A DNA stretch of 64,000 nucleotides from Marinosulfonomonas sp. GTDB taxonomy: Bacteria; Pseudomonadota; Alphaproteobacteria; Rhodobacterales; Rhodobacteraceae. This document shows, piece after piece, positions 8,976 to 18,199 of the stretch. A model generated the notes under the pieces. The model was not told where the DNA came from and did not search any database. It worked only from the letters and a program-made list of their open reading frames with translations. Numbering within the stretch: position 1 is the first letter of the stretch; the number at the start of each line of letters is the position of its first letter. The stretch spans positions 1-64,000 of the forward strand of contig JALSRG010000079.1 of NCBI GenBank assembly GCA_026984915.1, read 5' to 3'. A program made the translations under genes and the position numbers.

Positions 8976-9773
8976 TCAGGCGGCCCGCAAATCGACCCCG
9001 GTTATTTCAGCGGCATTCATCAGGCGTTCGACATATTTCTGTGCACCTTCTGCCCAGGCTTTTTTCTCCAGCATTTCCACCAGTTTTGGGCGGGTGATGT
9101 CATAGGGCAGCACATCGCCGATTGCCTTTGCATCCAACCGGATGATGTGAAACCCGTAACGGGTTTCAACCGGTGCGGCAGAAATGGTTCCAACTTCCAT
9201 TGCATCCAGCGCAGCCTCAAATTCCGGCACGGTGTCGCCGCTTGAAATCTGCCCCAGTTGCCCGCCGGAATTACGAGAGGAACACCCGCTTTCCGTCTTG
9301 GCGATCCGAGAGAACTCCTCCGGTTTCTGTTTCAGAATGTCCAGCGCCGCCTCGGCCATTTTTCGAGCCTCGGTGCGTGCCTCTGTATCTTCCGGGCGGG
9401 CCGGAAAAAGAATATGCGCCGGCTCATACAGCGTTGGTGCCCGAAAACGAGATTGATTGGCGTTGTAAATCGCACGCAATTCTTCTTCGCCGGGCTCTCG
9501 AACTTCAATGCCGATATCGAGCATCTCACGAATCAGGGCTTCTTCCTCGGTTTCGATCTGCCCCTTGATCAGTTCAATCGGAGAGGCCGTGAGACCCATC
9601 TTCGCGGCTTCCTGCAGCAGCAACTTGCGAATGACCAGAGCACGCGCGGCCTTGCGCCAGGCAATACCGGGCTTGCCCGAAGGCGCATCATGGTTTTGGG
9701 CCTCTGCCGCGATATCCGCGGCAGAGATCGCCTCGCCATTCACCGTTACATCGGGGAAAAGTGGCTTGTTCAT
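8976..9773 (-). CDS. Parvulin-type peptidyl-prolyl isomerase of the nar operon
   Basis: A 265-residue protein with a C-terminal parvulin (rotamase) domain at about residues 120-225, seen as EPAHILF, SGGQLGQI and GFHIIRLD, preceded by a helical N-terminal region as in SurA/NifM-type proteins. No signal peptide is evident, so it is predicted to be cytoplasmic, like NarGHJ. It is the last gene of the nitrate reductase cluster, eight bases after narI. Prolyl isomerases at this position are known from other alphaproteobacterial nar clusters and may help the reductase fold or mature; that role is inferred from position. Confidence 0.82.
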   Translation of the reverse strand: MNKPLFPDVTVNGEAISAADIAAEAQNHDAPSGKPGIAWRKAARALVIRKLLLQEAAKMGLTASPIELIKGQIETEEEALIREMLDIGIEVREPGEEELRAIYNANQSRFRAPTLYEPAHILFPARPEDTEARTEARKMAEAALDILKQKPEEFSRIAKTESGCSSRNSGGQLGQISSGDTVPEFEAALDAMEVGTISAAPVETRYGFHIIRLDAKAIGDVLPYDITRPKLVEMLEKKAWAEGAQKYVERLMNAAEITGVDLRAA

Positions 9774-9781
9774 GGTCTCAG

Positions 9782-10465
9782 TTACCTCTGAGTGCGACGT
9801 GAGCGCACGATTTGATATCCTGGCCGCCAGAAGTATCTCGCCGGGAAGGACAGCATATGAACCAAACGGGTGAACGGGAACAGCAGGAAGATCGTCAGAC
9901 CAAGGAACAGGTGCAGCTTGAAGATAATGCTGACGTCCTTGATGTAACTTGCCGCATTGCTGTCAAAGGTGAAAATGCCCTGCGCCCAAGCCATGAATTT
10001 CACCATTTCGCCACCATCCAGATGCTGGATCGAAACAAAGATCGTACTGACACCCAGCATCAATTGCAGCAAAAGCAAAACCAGAATGCCCGTATCCGCA
10101 AAGGTGGTGGTTGCCCGCACATGCGGCTCGGTCAAGCGCCGGTGCAGCAGAATACCGCCACCAACCAATGCCATGATGCCGGCAATGCCGCCTGCAACAA
10201 CGGCCAGGGTTTGTTTGGCGCCATGGGTAACGCCCAGCGTGTCCCAAACCTCAATCGGTGTGAGAAGACCGATAAAATGGCCGGCAAAGATTGTCAGAAC
10301 GCCGACATGGAACAGAACAGACCCGAGGATGAGCTGTTTGCGGCTGAGGAGCTGGCTTGAGGATGATTTCCAGGTGAACGGATCGCGTTCATAACGAATG
10401 ACGGATGCTACCAGCAGCACCGTCAGGGCGATATAAGGGTATATGCCGAACAGAAAGTTATGCAT
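9782..10465 (-). CDS. narI: Respiratory nitrate reductase gamma subunit, cytochrome b
   Basis: A 227-residue integral membrane protein that takes electrons from quinol and passes them through two b-type haems to NarH. Five membrane segments can be traced. Conserved histidines that would bind the haems occur in FHVGVLTIFAGHFIGLL and in FKLHLFLGLTI/RLVHML. The N-terminus MHNFLFGIYPYIALTV and length match the family (about 225). The ATG has GGAGGAACAAA just upstream. The gene is 12 bases after narJ and complete. Confidence 0.95.
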   Translation of the reverse strand: MHNFLFGIYPYIALTVLLVASVIRYERDPFTWKSSSSQLLSRKQLILGSVLFHVGVLTIFAGHFIGLLTPIEVWDTLGVTHGAKQTLAVVAGGIAGIMALVGGGILLHRRLTEPHVRATTTFADTGILVLLLLQLMLGVSTIFVSIQHLDGGEMVKFMAWAQGIFTFDSNAASYIKDVSIIFKLHLFLGLTIFLLFPFTRLVHMLSFPARYFWRPGYQIVRSRRTQR

Positions 10466-10477
10466 TTTGTTCCTCCA

Positions 10478-11188
10478 TTACTCGGCCGCTGCCGGAGTTT
10501 CCGGCGGCAGGTTGAGTGGGGTGTCCATTTTTGCGAGCATGTCACGAACCTGCGGGCAGCCTGCATTCGGATCAGGCGAGAAAGTGACTGCACTTTCCTC
10601 CCAGACCGCATCAAGCGCCTCCAGATCATTCGGGTCATCCGCTTCAATTTCTAGCAGTCTGGCAACGGCTTCACTATTGGGTTTGACGCCAGTGACCTGA
10701 AGCAACGCGCCAAATGCCGAGGTGTATTTGCTTTCGCGCCGTTTCAGCCGTTCTTTCAAGGCTTCCAGAATATGTGCCGTATCGGCCAGCATATCCTGGG
10801 CCTCTTCAAACGGTCGCGCCGACAAAAACTCCAACAGGACCGGCAGATGATCCGGCAACTCTGTCGAAATCGGCTCAAAGCCGGCCGCGCGATAGGTTTC
10901 CACCAGATCGACCATCGCACCACCCCGATCCCGGCTTTCGCCATGAACATGTTCAAACAGGTTCAGGGACAAGGTTCGCGAACGATCAAACAGACTTACA
11001 TAGGTTTCCTGCAAGTCATAGATGTCTGACGTCTCCAACTCATGCAGCAAAGGCTCCAGCGCCTTTTGTTGCCGGGCGGTCAACAGCCCCTCTTTCGCAA
11101 GAGCCTCTCTGATTTCCGCTATTGCCGCCTGCAATTCCGGTGTCGGATAGCTGAGCAGAGCCGATATGGCCTTGAGCGTAACAATCAT
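10478..11188 (-). CDS. narJ: Nitrate reductase assembly chaperone (delta subunit)
   Basis: A 236-residue cytoplasmic chaperone of the TorD/NarJ family that binds apo-NarG and is needed for molybdenum cofactor insertion and attachment to NarI. The family motif LYDLQETYVSLFDRSR appears here as IYDLQETYV.LFDRSRTLSLNLFEHVHGESRDRG, the strongest identifying stretch. It is a pure helical protein without membrane segments. The start overlaps the narH stop by four bases (ATGA). The C-terminal part is acidic and proline-rich, as is common. Confidence 0.95.
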   Translation of the reverse strand: MIVTLKAISALLSYPTPELQAAIAEIREALAKEGLLTARQQKALEPLLHELETSDIYDLQETYVSLFDRSRTLSLNLFEHVHGESRDRGGAMVDLVETYRAAGFEPISTELPDHLPVLLEFLSARPFEEAQDMLADTAHILEALKERLKRRESKYTSAFGALLQVTGVKPNSEAVARLLEIEADDPNDLEALDAVWEESAVTFSPDPNAGCPQVRDMLAKMDTPLNLPPETPAAAE

Positions 11189-12723
11189 GATGTCACCTCC
11201 GACGGCATAACCAGAGGCTTATGCTTGTTGGCCTTGTTGCCGCCAAAAAGTGTACCCTTGCTGATGCCGGTTGAGCAGCCGTTACCATCGGTAAAGCCGC
11301 AACCACCGCGCAGTTCATAAGCATCTTCCACATCTTCGCGATGCGTTGTCGGAATGACGAAACGATCCTCATAGTTGGCAATGGCCATGGTCTGATACAT
11401 GTCTTCAATCATTTCGCCGGTAAGGCCAACACGCTCAGCGATAGCATTGTTGATAACACCATCCACCTTTTGTGACCTCATGTAGCCACGCATCGCCAGC
11501 ATGCGTTCAAGTGCTGTGGCAATGGGCGCCTCGTCCCCCGCTGTCAGCATGTTGGCCAGGTAGCGCAGCGGGATGCGGAGCGATTTCACATCCGGCATTT
11601 CCCCGTCGTGCCCAATTAGCCCCGCTTCTGCAGCATTCTGAATCGGACTGAGGGGCGGGATGTACCAGACCATCGGTAACGTGCGATATTCCGGGTGCAG
11701 CGGGAAGGCAACTTTCCACTCCATTGCCATTTTCCAGATCGGGCTGTTGACCGCAGCATTTACCCAGTCTTCCGGCACGCCATCCGCCAGCGCCTGACGG
11801 CGGACTTCCGGATCATTCGGATCGAGAAAAACGCCAAGCTGGGCATCATAGAGTTCCTGCTCGCTGTCAACCGAAGCCGCCTGAGAAATCTTGTCTGCAT
11901 CATACAGCATGACACCCAGATAGCGGATGCGTCCAACACAGGTCTCGGAACAGACTGTCGGCATTCCGCTTTCAATCCGTGGATAGCAGAAAGTGCATTT
12001 TTCCGATTTTCCGGTGTTCCAGTTGTAATAGACCTTCTTGTAAGGGCACCCTGAAACACACATCCGCCAGCCACGGCATTTTTCCTGATCAATCAGGACA
12101 ACGCCGTCTTCCTCGCGCTTGTAGATTGCACCTGACGGGCAGGACGCAACACATGTGGGATTGAGGCAGTGTTCGCAAAGGCGCGGCAGATACATCATGA
12201 AGGTATTTTCATACTCACCATAAATCTCTTTCTGCACGCCTTCAAAGTTGTAGTCTTTCGACCGTTTGGAAAACTCCCCACCGAGGATTTCTTCCCAGTT
12301 GGGGCCCCACTCGATCTTTTCCATCCGTTCACCGGTGATGATCGAACGCGGGCGCGCTGTGGGGTAGGCTTCCATTTCCGGCGCGGATTTCAGGTGGTCA
12401 TAGTCAAAGTTGAACGGCTCATAATAATCACCGATTTCCGGCATTGACGGATTGCCGAACAGGTTTGCAACAATCCGCCATTTCGCCCCTTGTTTAGGCT
12501 GAAGTTTGCCGCGCCGGGTTCTTATCCAGCCGCCATTCCAGTGTTGCTGGCTTTCCCAGTTTTTCGGGTAACCGATGCCGGGCTTGGTTTCGACGTTGTT
12601 GAACCAGGCGTATTCCACACCGTCACGGCTGGTCCAGACGTTCTTGCAGGTTACTGAACAGGTGTGGCACCCGATGCATTTATCGAGGTTCAGCACCATT
12701 CCGATTTGCGCACGAATTTTCAT
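11185..12723 (-). CDS. narH: Respiratory nitrate reductase beta subunit, iron-sulfur
   Basis: A 512-residue iron-sulfur protein that relays electrons from NarI to NarG on the cytoplasmic side of the membrane. The first cluster motif is at residues 16-26 (CIGCHTCSVTC). Further cysteine groups follow around CEHCLNPTCVASCP, CRGWRMCVSGCP and CTFCYPR; the tryptophan in CRGWRMC is the position that makes one cluster a [3Fe-4S] in this family. The ATG overlaps the narG stop (ATGA), and the stop overlaps the narJ start. Length and motifs match complete NarH proteins. Confidence 0.96.
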   Translation of the reverse strand: MKIRAQIGMVLNLDKCIGCHTCSVTCKNVWTSRDGVEYAWFNNVETKPGIGYPKNWESQQHWNGGWIRTRRGKLQPKQGAKWRIVANLFGNPSMPEIGDYYEPFNFDYDHLKSAPEMEAYPTARPRSIITGERMEKIEWGPNWEEILGGEFSKRSKDYNFEGVQKEIYGEYENTFMMYLPRLCEHCLNPTCVASCPSGAIYKREEDGVVLIDQEKCRGWRMCVSGCPYKKVYYNWNTGKSEKCTFCYPRIESGMPTVCSETCVGRIRYLGVMLYDADKISQAASVDSEQELYDAQLGVFLDPNDPEVRRQALADGVPEDWVNAAVNSPIWKMAMEWKVAFPLHPEYRTLPMVWYIPPLSPIQNAAEAGLIGHDGEMPDVKSLRIPLRYLANMLTAGDEAPIATALERMLAMRGYMRSQKVDGVINNAIAERVGLTGEMIEDMYQTMAIANYEDRFVIPTTHREDVEDAYELRGGCGFTDGNGCSTGISKGTLFGGNKANKHKPLVMPSEVTS

Positions 12724-15700
12724 TCTGCTGCCTCCTGACCGGTTGCCGGACGATCTAGCCAGTCAACCTTGTTCATTTTTCTGATGATCACAAACTCGTC
12801 GCGATTTGATCCGACAGTTCCGTAATAGTTGAACCCGTAGGATTGTTGCGCATAGGCGCCGATCATATGGGTCGGTTTCACGGTTGTTCTGGTGACCGAG
12901 TTGTGGATGCCACCGCGAAGCCCGGTTTTCTGTGATCCCGGGACATTCACGATTTTTTCCTGCGCATGATACATGAAGGTCGTCCCTTCCTTGATCCGCT
13001 GGGAAACCACCGCACGGGCGACAAGGGCACCGTTGCTGTTATAGGCCTCGATCCAGTCGTTATCCTTGACCCCGGCCTTTTTGGCGTCGGTTTCGGATAT
13101 CCAGACCACGGGACCACCCCTGTTGAGGGTCAGCATCAGCAGGTTGTCTGAATAGGTGCTGTGAATTCCCCATTTCTGGTGGGGTGTAATGAAATTCAGC
13201 ACCACGTGTTTTTCATTGGGGTCATCCTGCACGGCCGCCGTTATGGTTTTCAGATCGACCGGTGGACGGTAGGTGCAGAAGCCTTCGCCAAATGCCCGCA
13301 TCCACAAGTGATCCTGGTAAAGTTGTTGCCGCCCAGAAAGGGTACGCCAGGGGATCAGTTCATGTACGTTCGTATATCCGGCATTGTAACAGACTTCTTC
13401 GCTTTCAATACCAGACCATGTGGGCGAACTGATGATCTTGCGTGGTTGCGCGGCGATATCCCGAAAGCGAATCTTCTCATCCTTCTTGCCCTGGGCCAGA
13501 TGCGCGTGTTCACGCCCGGTTGCCTTGGACAACTGGTTCCATGCCTTGACGGCGACTTCGCCGTTGGTCTCTGGCGCCAGCATCAGGATCATTTCCGCGG
13601 CATCAATGGCTGTGTCGATCCTGGCCAACCCCTGGGAAACGCCTTCTTCCTGAACCGTGCCATTCAACTCCTTCAGATGATGAACCTCGGCTTTGGTGTC
13701 CCAGGCGATACCTTTGCCACCATTGCCGATCTTCTCCATCAGCGGACCGATAGAAACAAACTTCTTGTAGAGGTTCGGATAGTCCCGTTCGATGGCAATA
13801 TAAGCCGGCGCAGTTTTGCCCGGTATCAGATCGCATTCACCTTTTTTCCAATCCAGGACATTGTCCTGCGCCACTTCGCCAGCGCTGTCGTGCTGCATCG
13901 GCAACTGTACAATGTCCGTTTCGACGCCCAGAACTTCTGGTGCTATTTCGGAAAACTTCTTGGCAATGGTTTTGAAGATTTCCCAGTCGGTGCGGCTTTC
14001 ATAAGCCGGATCAACTGCTGCCTGAAGCGGGTGGATAAAAGGGTGCATATCCGACGTGTTCAGATCGTCTTTCTCGTACCAGCTGGCCGTCGGCAGCACG
14101 ATATCGGAATATACCGCCGTTGTTGACATGCGGAAATCGATCGTTACCAGCAGGTCCAGCTTGCCTTCCGGCGCTTTGGAATGCCATTTGGCCTCTTTCG
14201 GCAGCGGACGACCTTCCTGTTCCAGATCTTTGCCCAACACGGCACTGTCAGTTCCCAGCAGATGCTTAAGGAAGTATTCATGCCCCTTGCCCGAGGAACC
14301 CAGCAGGTTCGAGCGCCAGACAAAGAGATTACGCATCCAGTTTTCAGGTGCATCCGGGTCTTCGCATGACATTTCCAGCTTGCCGGATTTCAACTGATCA
14401 GCCACGTATTGTGCAGCGTCTTTCCTGGATTTGCTGGCAGCAGCGCCAACCTCCAGCGGATTGGTTTTCAACTGTGGCGCAGACGGCAGCCATCCCATCC
14501 GCTCGGACCGGATATTATAGTCGATCAGGTTGATGTCCCAATCCCCTTCTGGTGCTGTCGGCGAAAGGATCTCGCTCGCGTCCAGTGTTTCATAACGCCA
14601 CTGGTCCGAATGCGCATACCATGCCGATGTGCCGTTCATATGGCGCGGCGGCCGCGCCCAGTCGAGCGCAAAGGTAAGCGGTGTCCAGCCGGTTTGCGGG
14701 CGCAGTTTCTCTTGCCCGACATAGTGGCTCCAACCGCCACCAGACTTGCCAATGCAACCGCACATCACCAGCATGTTGATAATGCCGCGATAGTTCATGT
14801 CCATATGGTACCAGTGGTTCAGACCGGCCCCGAGAATGACCATGGATTTGCCTTCTGTCTTTTCGGCATTCAGTGCAAATTCACGGGCAATGGTGACAAT
14901 CTTGTCGCGCGAAACGCCGGTAACCTTTTCGGCCCAGGCGGGTGTATAGGGCTTGTCTTCATCGTAATCCTTTGAAACCCAGTCACCGCCCAATCCGCGG
15001 TCCAGCCCGTAATTGGCGCAGAACAGATCAAACACCGTGGCCACATAGGCCTCGCCATCTGCCAACTGGACCTTTTTGACCGGAATGTTATGTGTCAGCA
15101 CATCCGGATGTTCGCATTTTACAAAGTGCTTGGTTGCTTTCCCGCCAAAGTAAGGGAAATCAACCCCCACAACTTCATCGTGGTCACCTTTTGCCGCCAA
15201 TGACAGCTTCAAGTGAACATCTTTTCCCCTGGCGCGTTCTTCAAGGTTCCATTCGCCGTCTTCACCCCAGCGAAACCCGACGGATCCGTTTGGCGGAACA
15301 AGATTACCGGACTTTTCGTCAATGGCAACGGTCTTCCATTCCGGATTGTTCTTCTGGCCCAGTTTACCTTTCAGATCCGCGGCACGCAGTTGGCGCCCAG
15401 GGATCCATTTGCCATCCTTTTCTTCCAAACGCACCAGCATCGGAAAATCAGAGTATTTGCGCGTATAGTCAGAAAAATACTCTGCCTGACGATCAAGATA
15501 GAATTCACGCAGAATGACATGCCCCATGGCCATCGCCAGGGCGCTGTCTGTGCCGGCCTTTGGTGCGATCCACAGATCAGCAAATTTCGCAGCTTCCGAA
15601 TAGTCGGGGCAGATCACGGCCGATTTGGTGCCACTGTAACGGGCCTCGGTATAGAAATGCGCGTCGGGCGTACGGGTCTGTGGTACGTTTGATCCCCAGA

Positions 15701-16454
15701 GCAGAAGGAAACCTGCATTGTACCAGTCGGCACTTTCAGGAACGTCTGTCTGTTCACCCCAGGTCATGGGGCTGGCTGGTGGCAGATCACAGTACCAGTC
15801 GTAGAAACTCATCACCGTGCCGCCGAGCAGGGAAAGATACCGGGCGCCGGCAGCATAGGAAACCATCGACATGGCCGGGATTGGCGAGAACCCGAACACC
15901 CTGTCCGGGCCGTATTTTCTGGTGGTATAGGCATTTGCCGCAGCGGTTATTTCCGTGGCTTCATCCCAGGACGCACGCACAAATCCGCCCCGGCCCCGGG
16001 CTTTGGTATAGGAGGCACGCAGGATCGGGTCGTCCTGAATGGCAGCCCATGCCTCTACCGGGCTTTTGGTTTCACGCATTTTGCGCCACATCTTCATCAA
16101 CCGGCCGCGGATCAGCGGGGTCTTCACCCGGTTGGCAGAATAGAGATACCAGCTGTAACTGGCCCCGCGCGGACATCCGCGAGGTTCGTGGTTCGGCAGG
16201 TCGGGACGGGTGCGCGGATAATCGGTTTGCTGGGTTTCCCAGGTGACAATGCCGCTTTTGACATAAATCTTCCAGCTACATGACCCGGTGCAGTTTACCC
16301 CATGGGTCGAGCGAACGATTTTGTCATGCCGCCAGCGGTTACGGTAGGTATCTTCCCAATCACGGCTTTCCCGCGTGACTTGTCCGTAACCGTTGGAAAA
16401 CTTCTCGATTTCCTTGCTCTGAAAGAAATTCAGCCTGTCGAGTAGATGGCTCAT
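12720..16454 (-). CDS. narG: Respiratory nitrate reductase alpha subunit, molybdopterin
   Basis: A 1244-residue catalytic subunit that reduces nitrate to nitrite with quinol electrons in anaerobic respiration. The His/Cys ligands of the FS0 cluster are at about H51, C55, C59 and C94. The conserved SFYDWYCDLPPASP segment near residues 216-229 carries the aspartate that binds molybdenum. There is no twin-arginine signal, as expected for the membrane-bound enzyme with its active site in the cytoplasm. It ends with the typical NKVDWLDRPATG. It follows narK2 by about 70 bases that hold a strong hairpin, and is coupled by overlap to narH. Confidence 0.97.
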   Translation of the reverse strand: MSHLLDRLNFFQSKEIEKFSNGYGQVTRESRDWEDTYRNRWRHDKIVRSTHGVNCTGSCSWKIYVKSGIVTWETQQTDYPRTRPDLPNHEPRGCPRGASYSWYLYSANRVKTPLIRGRLMKMWRKMRETKSPVEAWAAIQDDPILRASYTKARGRGGFVRASWDEATEITAAANAYTTRKYGPDRVFGFSPIPAMSMVSYAAGARYLSLLGGTVMSFYDWYCDLPPASPMTWGEQTDVPESADWYNAGFLLLWGSNVPQTRTPDAHFYTEARYSGTKSAVICPDYSEAAKFADLWIAPKAGTDSALAMAMGHVILREFYLDRQAEYFSDYTRKYSDFPMLVRLEEKDGKWIPGRQLRAADLKGKLGQKNNPEWKTVAIDEKSGNLVPPNGSVGFRWGEDGEWNLEERARGKDVHLKLSLAAKGDHDEVVGVDFPYFGGKATKHFVKCEHPDVLTHNIPVKKVQLADGEAYVATVFDLFCANYGLDRGLGGDWVSKDYDEDKPYTPAWAEKVTGVSRDKIVTIAREFALNAEKTEGKSMVILGAGLNHWYHMDMNYRGIINMLVMCGCIGKSGGGWSHYVGQEKLRPQTGWTPLTFALDWARPPRHMNGTSAWYAHSDQWRYETLDASEILSPTAPEGDWDINLIDYNIRSERMGWLPSAPQLKTNPLEVGAAASKSRKDAAQYVADQLKSGKLEMSCEDPDAPENWMRNLFVWRSNLLGSSGKGHEYFLKHLLGTDSAVLGKDLEQEGRPLPKEAKWHSKAPEGKLDLLVTIDFRMSTTAVYSDIVLPTASWYEKDDLNTSDMHPFIHPLQAAVDPAYESRTDWEIFKTIAKKFSEIAPEVLGVETDIVQLPMQHDSAGEVAQDNVLDWKKGECDLIPGKTAPAYIAIERDYPNLYKKFVSIGPLMEKIGNGGKGIAWDTKAEVHHLKELNGTVQEEGVSQGLARIDTAIDAAEMILMLAPETNGEVAVKAWNQLSKATGREHAHLAQGKKDEKIRFRDIAAQPRKIISSPTWSGIESEEVCYNAGYTNVHELIPWRTLSGRQQLYQDHLWMRAFGEGFCTYRPPVDLKTITAAVQDDPNEKHVVLNFITPHQKWGIHSTYSDNLLMLTLNRGGPVVWISETDAKKAGVKDNDWIEAYNSNGALVARAVVSQRIKEGTTFMYHAQEKIVNVPGSQKTGLRGGIHNSVTRTTVKPTHMIGAYAQQSYGFNYYGTVGSNRDEFVIIRKMNKVDWLDRPATGQEAAE

Positions 16455-16478
16455 TCTGGCTCTCCTTGAGTGAATAGG

Positions 16479-16506
16479 GGGTGCGCCACCATATTACGGC
16501 GCACCC
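16479..16506 (-). promoter_or_regulatory. Intercistronic hairpin between narK2 and narG
   Basis: A perfect 9-bp inverted repeat (GGGTGCGCC/GGCGCACCC) with a 10-base loop lies in the gap between the narK2 stop and the narG start. On the transcribed (minus) strand no uridine run follows it, so it does not look like a full terminator. A structure like this could mark an mRNA processing or stability point that lets transporter and enzyme be made in different amounts. Confidence 0.55.
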
Positions 16507-16523
16507 GTCAGGCTTGTGTCGGA

Positions 16524-18131
16524 TCAGGGGTTCTTTACATAGGCGCCGGGACGCAGGTAGAACCACCAGTTGATGACAATGCAGACCGCATAGAATACGG
16601 CAAAACCGTATAGCGCATTCTCAGGTGTGCCGGCTTTCATCTGTTCCCCAAAAACTTTAGGGATGAAGAAGGCCCCATAAGCGGCCACAGCTGATGTCCA
16701 GCCAAGCACCGGTCCGGCCTGTTCCTTGTCGAACACAGCTGCAATGGTGCGGAAGGTCGAACCGTTGCCAATACCGGTTGCGGTGAACAGGATCAGGAAC
16801 AAGATCATGAACGGCAGGAAGTAGTCCTGCGGCGTGGCGGATGCGTAGGCCTTTTGCAGGAAATACGCGACGCCGATCGTCGACGCGACCATGATCGCAG
16901 AAATGATATGCGTGACCTTTGCACCGCCCATCTTGTCAGCAATCATGCCTCCCACCGGGCGGATCAGCGCACCGATAAATGGTCCCATCCAGACATACAT
17001 GAGCGCCGAAGGACCATCCGGATTGACCGTGCTATGTGTTAGCACCCCATCAACAACCAGATGTTTGAAACCAAACACCACCTTGATAGTCAGGCCAAAC
17101 GCGGCCGAATAGCCGATAAAACTGCCAAAGGTCATGGTATAGATGATGGTCATGGCCCAAGTGTGCTTGTTCTCGAATATTCTGTACTGACGCGACAGGT
17201 TCCGCCCGACTGCACCGGGGATAAGGTACAAAAGCCCCACCGTAGTTGCGACGACCAGCGGGATCACGATCAGCTTGTCAACATTCAAGCCCGAGCCACC
17301 CACCTTGGCCGGCAGCATCAGCCAAAGGCCAACTGTCGCGACAACAAGCCCGATAAGCAACATGCCCGTGATGATTGCAAAAGCAACGATCGGATTGGGG
17401 ATACGTGGCGATACATGCTCATCACGAATGTTGTTCATTCCGAACCATGTCAGGAAGGCCAAGGGAATCAGCGGGATCAGCCAAACATAACCTGCATTAT
17501 GGATATAAGTCAGCGTTCCGGCGGGGATTTTGCCAATCAGCGTGCCCGAGGCATTGATCAAGGCGCGGCCTGGCCCACCAAACATGGCAACAGTCATCAC
17601 CGCCGGAATGACAACCTGCATGGTGGTGACGCCAAAGTTGCCAAGGCCCGCGTTCATACCCAATGCATAGCCCTGCACCTTTTTTGGGAAGAAAAAACTG
17701 ATGTTGGACATTGAACTGGCGAAATTGCCGCCACCGATCCCGGACAGCAATGCCAGAGCCTGGAACACCCAAAGCGGCGTATCCGCGTTTTGTAACGCCA
17801 GACCGGTTCCTGCTGCGGGCAAAATCAAAAGGGTAGTTGTCCAGAAGATCGTATTCCGCCCACCCGCAATCCGAATGAAAAAAGTAGAGGGAATGCGCAG
17901 TGTGGCGCCGGACAGACCGGCAATAGCCGAGAGAGTGAAAAGTTCTGATTTTTCGAATGGATACCCGAGGTTGATCATCTGAACGGTAATGATCCCCCAA
18001 TACAGCCAGACCGCAAAACCACAAAGCAGCGCCGGAATTGAAATCCAGAGATTACGGTTGGCAATCTTCTTGCCAGTGGAATTCCAGAACTGTTCGTCCT
18101 CAACATTCCAATTTCTAAGATCTTGTCCCAA
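16524..18131 (-). CDS. narK2: NarK-type nitrate/nitrite transporter, long form
   Basis: A 535-residue MFS transporter with about 12 membrane segments; family members import nitrate or exchange it for nitrite. The nitrate-signature-like glycine-rich segments are seen as GIGGGNFASSMSNISFFFPKK and GIGNGSTFRTIAAVF, typical of the NNP family. It is about 70 residues longer than the other NarK in this operon, mostly from extended loops. In Paracoccus and relatives NarK1 and NarK2 are often fused into one protein; here they are two genes separated by about 68 bases. By analogy NarK2-type proteins act as nitrate/nitrite antiporters; the assignment of type is inference from order and sequence style. 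Confidence 0.85.
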   Translation of the reverse strand: MGQDLRNWNVEDEQFWNSTGKKIANRNLWISIPALLCGFAVWLYWGIITVQMINLGYPFEKSELFTLSAIAGLSGATLRIPSTFFIRIAGGRNTIFWTTTLLILPAAGTGLALQNADTPLWVFQALALLSGIGGGNFASSMSNISFFFPKKVQGYALGMNAGLGNFGVTTMQVVIPAVMTVAMFGGPGRALINASGTLIGKIPAGTLTYIHNAGYVWLIPLIPLAFLTWFGMNNIRDEHVSPRIPNPIVAFAIITGMLLIGLVVATVGLWLMLPAKVGGSGLNVDKLIVIPLVVATTVGLLYLIPGAVGRNLSRQYRIFENKHTWAMTIIYTMTFGSFIGYSAAFGLTIKVVFGFKHLVVDGVLTHSTVNPDGPSALMYVWMGPFIGALIRPVGGMIADKMGGAKVTHIISAIMVASTIGVAYFLQKAYASATPQDYFLPFMILFLILFTATGIGNGSTFRTIAAVFDKEQAGPVLGWTSAVAAYGAFFIPKVFGEQMKAGTPENALYGFAVFYAVCIVINWWFYLRPGAYVKNP

Positions 18132-18157
18132 AGTCTTTCTCCTCTGGTGATGCGTGG

Positions 18158-18182
18158 GGACGGACTGCGATACAGCCCGTCC
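18158..18182 (-). promoter_or_regulatory. Intercistronic hairpin between narK1 and narK2
   Basis: An imperfect inverted repeat GGACGG..CTG/CAG..CCGTCC sits between the two transporter genes. The T-run next to it (GGTTTTT) is on the plus-strand side, so for the minus-strand nar transcript it is a plain stem-loop, not a classical terminator. It may affect how much narK2 and later genes are expressed relative to narK1. Confidence 0.4.
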
Positions 18183-18199
18183 GGTTTTTCGTGTTGCCG

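Noticed and set aside
18158-18190. Reading of the narK1/narK2 hairpin with TTTTT as a plus-strand terminator
   Set aside because: No plus-strand gene ends here; the T-run is on the wrong side for the nar transcript. Kept only as an intercistronic hairpin.
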